64,000 nucleotides of DNA, taken from Anseranas semipalmata. Its lineage: Eukaryota; Chordata; Aves; Anseriformes; Anseranatidae. The position numbers and the translations under genes are program-made. Location: NCBI GenBank assembly GCA_013399115.1, contig VXAA01000610.1, positions 67,698 through 131,697 of the forward strand, read 5' to 3'. Shown piece after piece: positions 25,101 to 37,100 of the stretch. A model generated the notes under the pieces. It saw only the letters and a list, made by a program, of their open reading frames with translations, made no database searches and was not told the DNA's origin. Every line of letters starts with the position of its first letter. The stretch's first letter is position 1.

Positions 25101-28100
25101 TTGGCATTGGTAGTTTAGAATAACTTCTGATGCTTATTTAATCAAAATTTACTGGATTAGAAACTTCATTGCGAATTTGGTACCTGTTTGTAAGATCCTA
25201 AGTACTGAAAACTAAAAGCTTAATTTGATCGTTGGTTCTAAAGGGATCAGAGCCACCAGACTTTATTCAGAACTGGTGAATATTAGTCTTTGTTATGGGT
25301 CAACTCTTTTTATTGCGTAGCCCACACAAACCACTTCGAGGTGGGAAATCATATTTTAATGACATGTCAGTTTTACCATATTTATGAACTGTCATGAATA
25401 CAGAAGGAAAAATATCAGAGTTTTAGTTGTATGATTTATTTTGTTTTATCACTGCAGTCTTTTTTTGTTCAAGAAAGCGGTATAGTGGATTTTTCTCTCA
25501 ACTTCTAATTTGTAAAGCTTGTGATAATCTACTGAAACTAATGATAGTCCAAGGCATATATTGCATATGCGTTATTATTTATAGGAAAGTATTTTAAGCA
25601 AACTTATTTGATACCATGACTGACACACATCCTTAGATATCCTGCCTTCAGTTAGTTGGCCTGAGGAGCTGAACTTTCCTTCTCATTTTTTTCAATCTCT
25701 CTCTTCTGGGCAGTAATGATATGTTTTCTCAGCAAAATGCATTTCTCCAGTATTGCAAGACTAGAATGTTTTCTCTCCCTGTTCTGTACAGAACACAGGA
25801 CTGTTCCTCTGTGAACTTACCAGAGGGATCACTTGCAAATCTTTCTCAGAGTTGGCATAATCCCATACATCTGAAGGATTTTCTATATCCTCTATCTGCT
25901 TTTGAACATGCCACCCCTTGTGTCCTCTTTCTTTCCCCTTTTTGCTTCTTCCTCAAATGTATCAAAATTGGTTGAGAGACCACACAATAGGAATATTTTC
26001 ACTTGGGGACAGTGAAGCAGTTGGATTATAGATAGCTTGTTTGTGTCCTTGGTTTCTGCTTGCAAGTTTGATATACTTCTAGCACTATCTTTTCAGTGCT
26101 TTGGTGCCAGCAAGAAGAGTCGTTATGTGCAGAAACCTGCTTTTGTTGAGTACCGTTTTTGGGGAAGGATACAAGTTGCTCTCTCAGGTTCTCAGAAGTG
26201 GATGGCAGTTATTAAACAAAGAGCTGGATATCTGTGATTAGTCACGAAAGAGGATTTGGACACCATGTGGAGCACTGCAGTACTGATGCATTTATGCGTC
26301 AGCCTGAAGTCTTTTCTGGGGACTAAGTCGTGAGAGAAAATAGGAACAAAAATCTGTGTATAAGGAGCAATGGGACCTTCTAGATCCATGGCATTTTGTA
26401 GATTCTTACCCAAAGGGTTTTCCTCATAAGTGTGTTTGTGATTGTGGAGAGAAAAAGTTATGATAGGGAACAGTCAGCATGGATTTACAGAGGACAAATT
26501 GTGCTCGACCAACCCGATAGCCTTCTGCAACAAGGTGGTTGGCTTGATGGATGAGGGAGGGGCAGGGGCAGCTGTTTATCTTGAATTGTATAAGGTTTGT
26601 GATGCTGTATCCCGTAACATCCTCATAGACCAGCTGACAAAGAATGGGTTAGGTAAGCAGACAGTGAGGTGAAAACTGCCTGAATGGCCAGGCCCAGAGG
26701 GTTGTGATCAGCGGCACAAAGTCCAGTTGGAAGCAAATCACTAGTGGTGTACCCCAGGGGCCGGTACTGAGGCCAATACTTTCAAACCTCTTAATTAGTG
26801 ATGTGGACAGTAAGGCTGAGTGCACCTTCAGCAAGTTTGCCATTGGTACAAAACTGGGAAGATTGTGTGATAGATCAGATGGTTGTGCTGCCAGTCTGAG
26901 GGACCTGGGCAGGCTGGAGAACTGGGCAGAGAAGAGCCTCATGAAGTTCAGTAAAGGGAATTGCAGATTCCTCCACCTGGGGAGGAATTACCCCATGTAC
27001 CAGTAAGTGCTGGAGGCTGACCAGCTGGAAAGCAGCAATTCAGAGAAGGACCTTGGGGTTCTGGTGGCTGACCATAAGCAAACAATGCACTCTTCAGTTC
27101 ATTAAATTTTAGGGGGGTTCCCTTTTCCTTGTGTTGTTCCTTGTTGAGTACTATTTTCCTGCTTCAAACATGTTGAGCTGTATTCTATTTGTGTTCAGTT
27201 TGTAAAGAAAATATTCTGGGGATTGTAGTCCAGAGGAACTTTGGGATTTGGAGGCTAGACCATTTTAAAAAAATAAAATTCCTGGCTTGGACGAAACCTT
27301 TCAGTTCCTCAAGATTTGCCAGATATTACACAGGAATACTTTCTATAGAGCAGGTAGTTTCCACCAGGTATTGAACAAACTGCTCTTCTCTCAAAAGATA
27401 ATAAAACAGTGACAAACCACAAAACAAACAAACAAACCCGCAGAGCTACAGCCTTTGGGGAGAAGAAAACTGCCAGCAAATTATGAAGAGTTTTTAGGAA
27501 CTCTCGAAAGACAATGTGATAGGAAGGCTTTAAGTGCATTGGGTTTGTGGCTGAGGCATGGGTGGGCTCTTTTTTTCTTGGGGGTGAGGGAGGTAGGTTT
27601 GGAGACCATTTTCTTCAAAGTGGACGTAGTTCAAGGTGTTGGTGCTGTTGTTATAAAGTTGGATGTCTTTCAAATCTCAATTGTGTTACCATCAGACGAT
27701 TTCTGCATCTACTTACAGATGCGTCTGCAGTGGAAGAGATGGAGGCACTAAAGCTCTTTAAACCAGCTAGAAACTCCGCCAACTTTCCATCCAGGTTTCT
27801 ATGTTCAATGGAAAGCTTTTGCTCTTGCTGGGAGAAAAACATTCAGCAACCATCAGTCTTCAAGTTTTCAGTCAGGAAACAAAAATGTCAATGAGAGATA
27901 CCTCTTCGTAATGTGGTGCCTCTGTGTGATGCCTCTTTGTAATTGTTCCCTAGCATGGGCAGGGAGTTACTGAGGCTCTGGGTATCTTCCCCTGTACTGG
28001 GGCTGGGTACATACCATGGTATGCAGTGAATTTTCAGTAAGAGGAAGGCTTTTTTACATCATGGGCACCTCTCATGAGATATCTGAACTCCAGTCTCCAT

Positions 28101-31100
28101 TCGGTGACATGATTTCGGAATTGCATTTTTTTTTTTAGCTGTTACAGAAAATTCTTTTGTTTAAATACAGTGCTACAGGAAATAATAAACTCAGCTTTAA
28201 TTAGTCACACTTCTGGTGTGGCTTTTGGTGGAATTGAGTAGAGGCATAGCTTCTGAATACTGAATCTTTTATGCTTTCATTTGCTGGACAAGCAAGTTTA
28301 TGGTGATGCTGTATTATTAAGCAAAATATTTGTAGTAGTTTAAAATAAGCTAGTAAGTGAAAACAGCCTTTCATTGACTGCAGAGCAGGCAGCACTCTGG
28401 CTTCTTTTAATTTTAAAGAATTGTCTCTTTAAAAGAGTTTTATTTGTTTTATTTTCAACAACAGTTGTTTTTCAGGGTTTTCTCTTAAAGGAAAAATATT
28501 TTATTGTGGATGGAAATAAAGAGCTGATGGAGTTAGGATTTGACAGCCTGGTTTCCTATGAACAAATGAGACCTCACTGATCAGATTCTTCATCTTATTA
28601 CTACTATCCATCCGTCCTCCTCTTTCTCTTCCACCACTAGTTTTGTCTAAACTGTTGGCTAGATTTTGGCTCTCTGCTAAAAGAATAAAGTTGCAAGGAG
28701 CAGTTTCTGTAAGCTTCCTGGAAACAAGCGGCTGGAAGAGGAGGGGGCCTAGATGAGCGCAGAGTGGTTTATAGCTGGCTTTCTGCATCCATTTGGCAGC
28801 AGCCAGCTGGGGTTACGGCGGGGAGGGGGCAGAAAGGGAATTAAGGGTCCCAGGGGTGAATCTGTGGGAGGCCACGGCTTGTTGGCTTCATTGCTCACCG
28901 ATCGACTTGTTTTCAAATCCAGAGGAAAGCAGTCCCAGCTTTCTGCTGCTCGCTAATTGTATGTCCTGTGCAGTGCATGGTACGTATTTCTAATGGTAAT
29001 GAGCTGTACGGGGGAATTAAACACGTAATGTATACGTACCGGAGAGGCGGAAGGAGAAATGGTATGCCGAGCACGTTGTGTAAAGGAGAAGAGTGACCCA
29101 AGGCATTTTCAGATGGCAGTTTGAACTCTGAGTGTGTTGTAACATATCCATTGCACTTGGTAGTGTGTGGGTAAGCAGAACTGGTGAAAAGACCAAACAA
29201 ATGCACTTCTGGTAGGAGTTGATGCTTTTAAGTGGTTTATAACAAAACCCTTCCGAGATGGTTGCTGTTTGTAACTTCTGTCTAGAGAGCTGTAATTGGT
29301 AGTATTGGAAATCCAAAGTCATGTTACTTCTTTGTGGAGGCTTTTAGGTAATAGTGACTTTCAGTTGAGGAGCAATGCTTAAGAAAAGTGTCCCTTTGAA
29401 TGCCATTTTGTGTAACTGTAAAGGTTAATCTTCATATTCTGTCTGAAAGAGATGAAATGTAAATGTGGAAGCCTTGGTTCATTTTCTGGAGCAACTTATA
29501 CTTAAAATGACTTCTGCCTTATTAAAGCCAATTATTTACCATCATATCCCTGCAGCTAAAATAGATGGGGCTCCAGAATAAATTGTTGCAGCCTAAAGGG
29601 CTTCAGACTTCGTTCATTTTAACTGTGCCTATAGTGTTTGTCGGTAATGTTGTTCACTCCCCTGTAATTGAATTGCTCTGTCAGTATCAAATGAAATAGT
29701 GCCAGCAGAAAGGAACAGATTAACAAGGTAACAATGTATACATGATAATTTCTGTTGTTACAATATTTGATGTTTGTGACATTTGAATGCTTGGGGGGAG
29801 CAAACCATCATTCTAAAGTTCTGCTTGAAGTCTTGGTTCTGGGATTATATTCAGCACATAGTTGACTTGAAGGAATAAAATCCTCGGCAAAATGTTTAAG
29901 AGCAAACACTAGGGAAAGGCAGCTATTAAGAGAAGACTGGAATCCAAAAATCTTGGGAGGCATGTAGTGTCATATACTAATGTGTGTCAAAAGTGGAAAA
30001 GTTTTATAAATGAAATAATTGTGCGGGCTGTATCTGCATTGGCATGCTATGGAAAATTAAGACAAATCAAAGACAGCAAGTCAATGCATACAAATTAAAG
30101 TCCTGTGAGGATGTTGGTTTTTAGAAGTAAAAGGTGGAGTTACGATGCTGTATCTTAGCTTTAAGCAGAGGTTAACACTTCAGAAATTACTAAATTTTTT
30201 TAAGATGTAAATTTTGAGTCAAAGTACCTGTAAGATTTCAGCTTGTGGTCTTTATTGAGATTTCAAGGTTAGAGTTTCACTGGGGAGAAAAAATAGTTCA
30301 GTCTAAATAGCATCCCTTCTGAACTAGAAATATGCTAGAATTTTTACCCTCTTCAAGCGGGGAGGAGGAAGGATTCTGTATAAGGTCATTACTGTTTTAT
30401 ACAGATGCATCATATCCAAGTTTAATATTTAGAAATGAAAATAATGTTTTTTTCCTTGAAAAGTAATGCATTTTTTGAAAGATATCTTCCATAATTTTCT
30501 TAAGATATAAAACTTTAACAGTATTTAGGGCCAGAGCTTCATTGTACCTGTATCTTGTATTTCCAGCATGTCTTGGGCCATTTTATAGCTGAGAGCTGAT
30601 ACGTTACCGCATGTCGCTACCGTGAATTAATGTCTCCATAGTTACTGTGCAATATGCTATAAATTCCCATCCTGTTTTGTGATACCTAAACGAAATTTGC
30701 TCAGAAAAACAGGCTTTGTGAGCCAAGAGCTAGCTTCCTAAGTGTATGGTTTGCAGTGTTTTCAAGTTCTTTTGCTTGGCTAACAGGTGAACCAGACCTT
30801 TGCTGTTTTTCAGGAGTGGCTTCATCTCCTTCTAGATAGCACATTAGCTGTTGAGTGTAAATCCTGTTTTTGTCACAAAAGAAATAAATGGTTGCAGAAA
30901 TATCTGTCCTTTAGCAAGAGAGTAGGACTGCCACCAATCTCACCAGATCTTAACTGGGACCCAGATTTTAACACGTGAGCAAGCTTTTGCACAGCAGGTG
31001 AGCAGTGGTGATTGTCACCCATCCATTTGTGTCCATGGCAAATAAAGATCACTTCACTTCGTGCAGTCGACTTTTAACACAGGTTTAACGTCAGACTGCA

Positions 31101-34100
31101 TGCCACAGCCTAGGAGCTGCGTGTAGGCAATTACCGCAGTTCAGCAGATGCAAGCTGAGTCTGGGTGCTGCAGTTACTCTTTCCGAGCCCATAATTGGAC
31201 GTTAACTGTGTTTCATAATCCTTCTAAATCTTTGGAAGCATGTACAGAATCAAGACATTGAATGTAATACACGTTCTTAATCGTTTGTAATTCTTTTGTA
31301 GCATGCTTCTTTGTCTTCCTGTTCTGTTACCCTGAGTGTAAAATGAGACGTGTGGTGTTTTTTCCCCTGTTGCACAGCTACGTAATGTTCTCCTGCAGAC
31401 TGCATTTTTATTCTTTTTCTTTTTTTTAACCTAAGTTTTATTTTGTGGTGGTGGTGTTGTGATCGTGTGGGTTTTCTGTGTTGTTTTTTCTTTTTTTTTG
31501 GAGTCACTGAATCAGGAATACCTTTCACATCCGCCCCTGTGAGCTTAGCCAAGGCAGGTGAACAAAGATCTCTTGTTGTACGCAGCTTTCTCAACAACTC
31601 AGGGCACTGTTAATATTGCCCTGTCAAATCAATTTATTTCCGAAAGAGAAGCAGCACCTCTCAAGGGAGTACACTGTCTGATAAGCTGGGGAGCTCCGGG
31701 AGAAGCCGGCCAAGCTTCAGACAACAAGCTTCATTGCCTGCCCCATCACCTGAAAACTTCTCGTTTTCTACGCTCTGCGGTAACATGTTACACTGGGTAG
31801 GGTCTGGCTTGGAACAGGCGTTTCACGAGGGCTTGGGAATTGACTGCAGAACAGCCTGTTACATTTCAGTTACCGCTGTTTGAGATGGATGTCGATGTGA
31901 ATTGAAAAATGCATTTTAAAGTTCACGTTAGGATATAGCATCTGGTGTTTGCCAACTTTCTTTTAGGATAAGATCACTTCTTTGGGGTCTGAGGTGTCTT
32001 TGGTCTGACTCCACATAGTGGCTAGCTAAAACACTTCATTATTTTTCCTGCCTGCTTGGTTCCTCTCTGTGCTCACACTTGTGCGTTTCTACAGCTGAAA
32101 GTGAGTATTTTTCTTTGAAAAATAGAATACTTGGCAGCATGATTAAACTTGAAATAATACACAGATTTTTCACCGGACAGTTGCTCATAAAATATTTGCC
32201 CTGAGGCTTTTTGAGCCCAGAATCTATCACATTATGGGAAACACGGGGTGAGTTTGGGAGGGGCAACAATTAAACACATGAGCAGAGCATTGCTCTTGGT
32301 TCATCATTTGTCCTTTTTGCTTTTGCCACGAGGGCTCAGATTGAGATGGGGTTCCTCCTTAACTGTCTTTTGGAGTTGAGAGCATTTTACAGATAAGCGA
32401 TACTGAGCTGATGGATTCTCCTGTACATTATACCTCCCAAAAGCCTCCCAAAATCCAATCAGATTGGATTAAGGGTCGGTTAGGTTGGCTGTCCCCAGAA
32501 AGCAGGGAGTGCCCCTGGACTGCCTTTCCTGCCTTTTCGTTTTTTTCCCCCCTCTCCATTTTAGCTGGCTTGTGTTGGAGCATGGCTTTGGTATGGCAGG
32601 CGAGGGGACCCCTGTCGTAGCGATTGCCTGAAGCACTGGCAGGGAACTGCTGGTTTGGTTGCAGGGCTCGTTAGTGTGCTGGTGGCTGGGCTCGTCTGGT
32701 CGACAAGGCTCGGTTTGAGAAGCTGCCGATGAATTGTGAAGCCCGTAGTATTTGTTGTGTAATAACTGTTAATCCCCGTATTTAAGAGCATGCTTTTCTT
32801 TAGTTTTGACTTGATTTACTCAAGTGGGCATTCAAACAAAATTAAAAAAATAAAAATAAAAATGAAACCAAGCCTGTCATAAAATACCCGTCTCAAAAAG
32901 GCATACCCCCCCATCAAAAAATGCTCATTCTCTGTCCATTCACTTCAGTAATACTCTGAAACAAAATTACTCTGGCTTCAGTCCAAAACCAATCTTTGAA
33001 TGCGCCAAAAATGTGATAAATGCTAATCAAATGTAAAATAATGAATCAGCTGTGACATTTTATTATGGAAATTGAACATCATGCAAACCCTTGCCTAAGG
33101 AAAATAAATTGTCAGGAAAAATACTAATTTTCATGTGATAATTAAGTTTTCTTTGCTTTTCATTTCCATGTCTAATAACGTTTCAGTTTCACTTTTTATA
33201 ACATACATTTGTTATGAAAGCCATTTCAAGCAGGATTTAATTTATAGAATTGAAAAGGATTACCACTCCCACTTAATCGTGTGAAAATAGAGCTTGGATG
33301 TAGGGAATGTTTGTGCTATTTTGAGGGTCAGAAGGATTTAACAGGTTGAAAAGCTAACTTGCCAAACATTCTGCACTTTGCCACAACCCTTGTAAGCTGC
33401 TGCTCAATGCATTGATGCCCATTTTCCTTGCCAGTTCTGGAAAAATCTGTGTCAGCAAATTGTACCTCTTATGAAACGCTCCTGCAACTCTTATGGAATG
33501 CTCTCTTATTTAAGGGAGGACCTTCATGGATTGGCAGGGCTATTACAGGGGCATAGTCCTATGGGTGAATTATTAACAATGGTTTTATTAATAATAAACC
33601 GTAGTTTGGTGGGTGGGCCAGGTGAATTTGTCTTTAATTTGTTGACCTCATGACTATGTACTGAATTAAAAGGGATCTCCCTAGCTTACTGTCTAGTGTC
33701 AGGTAGTCACGAGCATAGCATACTCCTTTTGTAAACTTGCTGAGCTCTCTTAAGAGCAACAAAAGTCTCCTGAACTTCCTCGTGAAAGCCTTTCATAATC
33801 GTCCTTCCTAATTTCCATCCCACCCGTGTTCCCAGCCAGCTGTGGTCATCACTATTCTTGCTGCTGTTTGGTTCTGCTTGTTCTCCCGCGTCGGTTCTCA
33901 CCTCTGTTGTGTTTATAGGTAACAACAATATATACGCCTTCTCACTATAGTTTTGCCAGCCTGAGCAGGTGAAGTTCTTCCCATTCAGATCTGTAAGGCA
34001 GGATCGCTATATACTTTGTGCAATTTTTCTCTGCCCGTTCAGTTTGCATTTACCTTTCTTGAAGAGGAGCGACTCCTATGTTGCACAGTATTTCAGAAGT

Positions 34101-37100
34101 GGTCTGATAAGTGGGGTGTTAGAGTAGTACTGAACTTCTGTTTGGTAGTACTGGTCACTTCTATTGTGATCATCTTCGTTTTTGCATCCTAAAAGATATT
34201 GGCTAGTTCTGTGGTTGTATGATGATCACCTTGTGATCAGTTATGCACGGTTGTGATCAGTTATACAGAGTTTTCTCCTCATTTTTGATTGTTAAAATGC
34301 CTGGTTGCGTACAGAAGTTTTTATTACTCTCCATGGGCATGACTTTCCACTTCTGTTTCACTCAATTATTTCCCTGCCCGTTACTCTTCAGACCCATGCA
34401 ATCTTTTGTATAGGTTAGTCCAATCCTCCTGCCTTGGCAGAGGTTCTCAACCCCGAGCTGTCAGCCGATGTGTCCCAGCAGTGTGGTTCTACCTTCCGTG
34501 CAAGCGTTACTCGTTCAAGTACTTGGTCACGCTGGCATCAGAGGTTGCCCTTGACAATCCCCAGCAGTAACCTCCTATCTCAGCTTTATTTCGTTCCTTG
34601 ACACTGCTAAAATGCAAATGTTTTTAGTGTGTTTCTTGGGAATACTCCAGCCTACTTCATATTTTATCATTTTCAAATGGCAGTGCGCAGAAACAATACC
34701 ATATCTAGGATGCAGCAGTTTTCATAACAGTACTTCATTTTTACATAAATGTATAGTACCAAATATGAGGGTATTCAGTGCAAGAGTATCTAAAAACTCC
34801 TATCAGTGAGACAAAATACTTGCACAATGATGTGTTTAATACTGGTCACCATTAGCAACGTTCTGACAAGCTTTTAGTACTACGCTCTATCAAGCAAGTG
34901 TGTTAACAATCTCCTGAATTTGGCCAGCTTAAGCAGGGCTGGAAGCATGTGTGATGTAATTTGGAAAAAAAGACGAGCATGCTTTTGTATCACCACAAAT
35001 GATACTGCTTGGCCATTTCTTTTGTTATTTAAGCCAGCACTTGCATCCACATTGCTTGGATTCCGCTTGCATACCTTGAGCTAATGGCTCTTTTCCTAAG
35101 CTCCCTTTGGGTTTTTTCTTCAGATGGAAATGTTGTGGACTCTTATTTTTCTTACTTTTGACACAGGGTGGGTGAGGTTTTTGTTTAGGTGTCTTGACTT
35201 CCCTGATTCGGCTTAAGATTCGAAGGCAGCACCACATCACCAAATTTTATCACTCAATTCAGATACTTGTAAAACTTAGGGACTTAATTGTTTTCCCTCC
35301 AGCAAAGTTCTGATCTTGCAATTCTCTTTCCGATGAGCACAAAGAGAAGATTTCATTCCTCGTGTATTGGTCCTTCAGCCTTCCTGGTGGTAGTTAGCAG
35401 GAAGACATTACTGCCGATGTTCTCCTAACGCCCCACTGCTGCTCGCATTGCTTTCTGCAGGCTTCCCTTGATGCCGTAATGGGATAAGCAGTGTGTGTAA
35501 ACAGAGTGGGGTGCTCCACCTCTGACTAGTTTGCAAATTATTGGAATAGTTGAGAAGGAAGAGAAAGTGGTCTGCCAAGGACTGCAGCGCAAGTTACTAC
35601 CAGATCTAGTAGAGCTCTATCCTATACAGGGGCCATATAGCGTTTCATGGGGTCTTGTTCAACCTGGTGATTTACTTTTTTTTTTTTTTTTAATGCAAAT
35701 ACAGTAGGGATAAGAGAAGAAATAAGACAGTAGTCCACATTATGGGCTTGCATTGAGAAGTTTTGCTAGGAGTTCCTGTCTACAGATAGTACTTGCTATC
35801 GCTGTAGACCTGTGAAGACCTCAGTCTTCGGTTCACCTTTTCCTTAACCTCCTTCTGTCATTCTTCTGGGCAGCCAATACAGTTTGCTCATGCTTGATAA
35901 GATAAGCACCAGAAAGTTTTTGGCAGTTCTTAAAACAAGATTTCCCCTTTGTGGTATTAAATCTTGTATCGACTTTGAACATAACATTTCTGGCAACGTA
36001 GAGAAGTAGTAGCAAATGGATCTTTGCTTCTTTCTTCCTTTAAAGTTCTTTCCTGTCCTATTTTGTTGCCATTTTTCTATTTCATGCTTGCTGATAGTAT
36101 TTGGGAGTTGTTTTCTGAAATTGTTTAGCTCAGAGGAAAGGCAGTGTAGGCTTGGTGAGGCATTGTAGCTGAATCGAGTATTTCTGGTCTTCTACTTCTG
36201 TCACATAGGTAAAGGAAGAACACGACTACCAACAAAACTAACAGTGTAGGTCATCCTCTCTTTAAACACTGAACAATTTATGTTGACTATGTTACTCTTA
36301 TACACTACCAAAAATCAATACTTCTAGAGACAATGCTGCTGTGTCCTCATAGGTACTTTGTGTTTAGGTTTGTCAGCAAAGTGTGGAGCTATGCAGTGAA
36401 TGGTTGCCAGTTGCATTTTTAAGTACTTAAATATAACCTTTGGTTTTATTAACAGATGATTTGTCACAGCTTGTCCACTATACCTTCACAAAGTCAGTGT
36501 TTTGACATTCTCCAGACTGGCATCTGTAAATATCTGGTAAGTAATGTTTTGTTTTCTATGTTAACTTCCTTGTGATAGATCTCGTAATAGTCTCAATAAC
36601 CCTCGAATCCATTTCTTCCACATTTTACATAATCTGTGTATAACTTCAATATTTGTAAAAATTTTCAACAAGATTAGTGGAGTTTTAAAATAAGTCATTT
36701 TTAATATCTAAACTAAGATGATTTTTTTCCTCTGATTTCTGAATACTTCAACTTGTTTTCAAGTCAGGATAGCCATAAATGAAAGGTTTCTTGCTCTGTT
36801 TTTTGTTGTTGTTGTTTTGTTTAAGTTTAAAATCGTTAGCCCTTGTCCTGTAACTGCACTCCCTGATAACAAGATCTGACAAGTGTCCACAGCCTACTGA
36901 AAAATCACTGGTCCGGAGCTTCTTATCGATTGCTGCTTTCTGGATTTTGGGGGTTGGGGGTTGACTTAAATTACAGCTCCTAAATCGGTTTGTGCATTCT
37001 GTTACACTGTCCCTCCAAGGGCAAAGTGGCATTTGCATTTATGACAGTGGATTTCTATAGCTGATCATACTGCTGCTCAGGATCTCTACCTGGGTGGTAA

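Larger units (their letters stand above)
24694..36455 (+). other. TEX10 intron (11.8 kb)
   Basis: This intron holds the CR1 RT fragment at 26460-27082, an old reverse CR1-like block at 34080-34450 with a 20-bp tandem duplication (34231-34270), and a T-run at 35676-35691. Long stretches around 29.4-29.8 and 32.9-33.3 kb lack recognisable repeats. Open frames of up to about 115 codons (27.5-27.9 and 31.3-31.8 kb) have no recognisable product. Confidence 0.6.
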
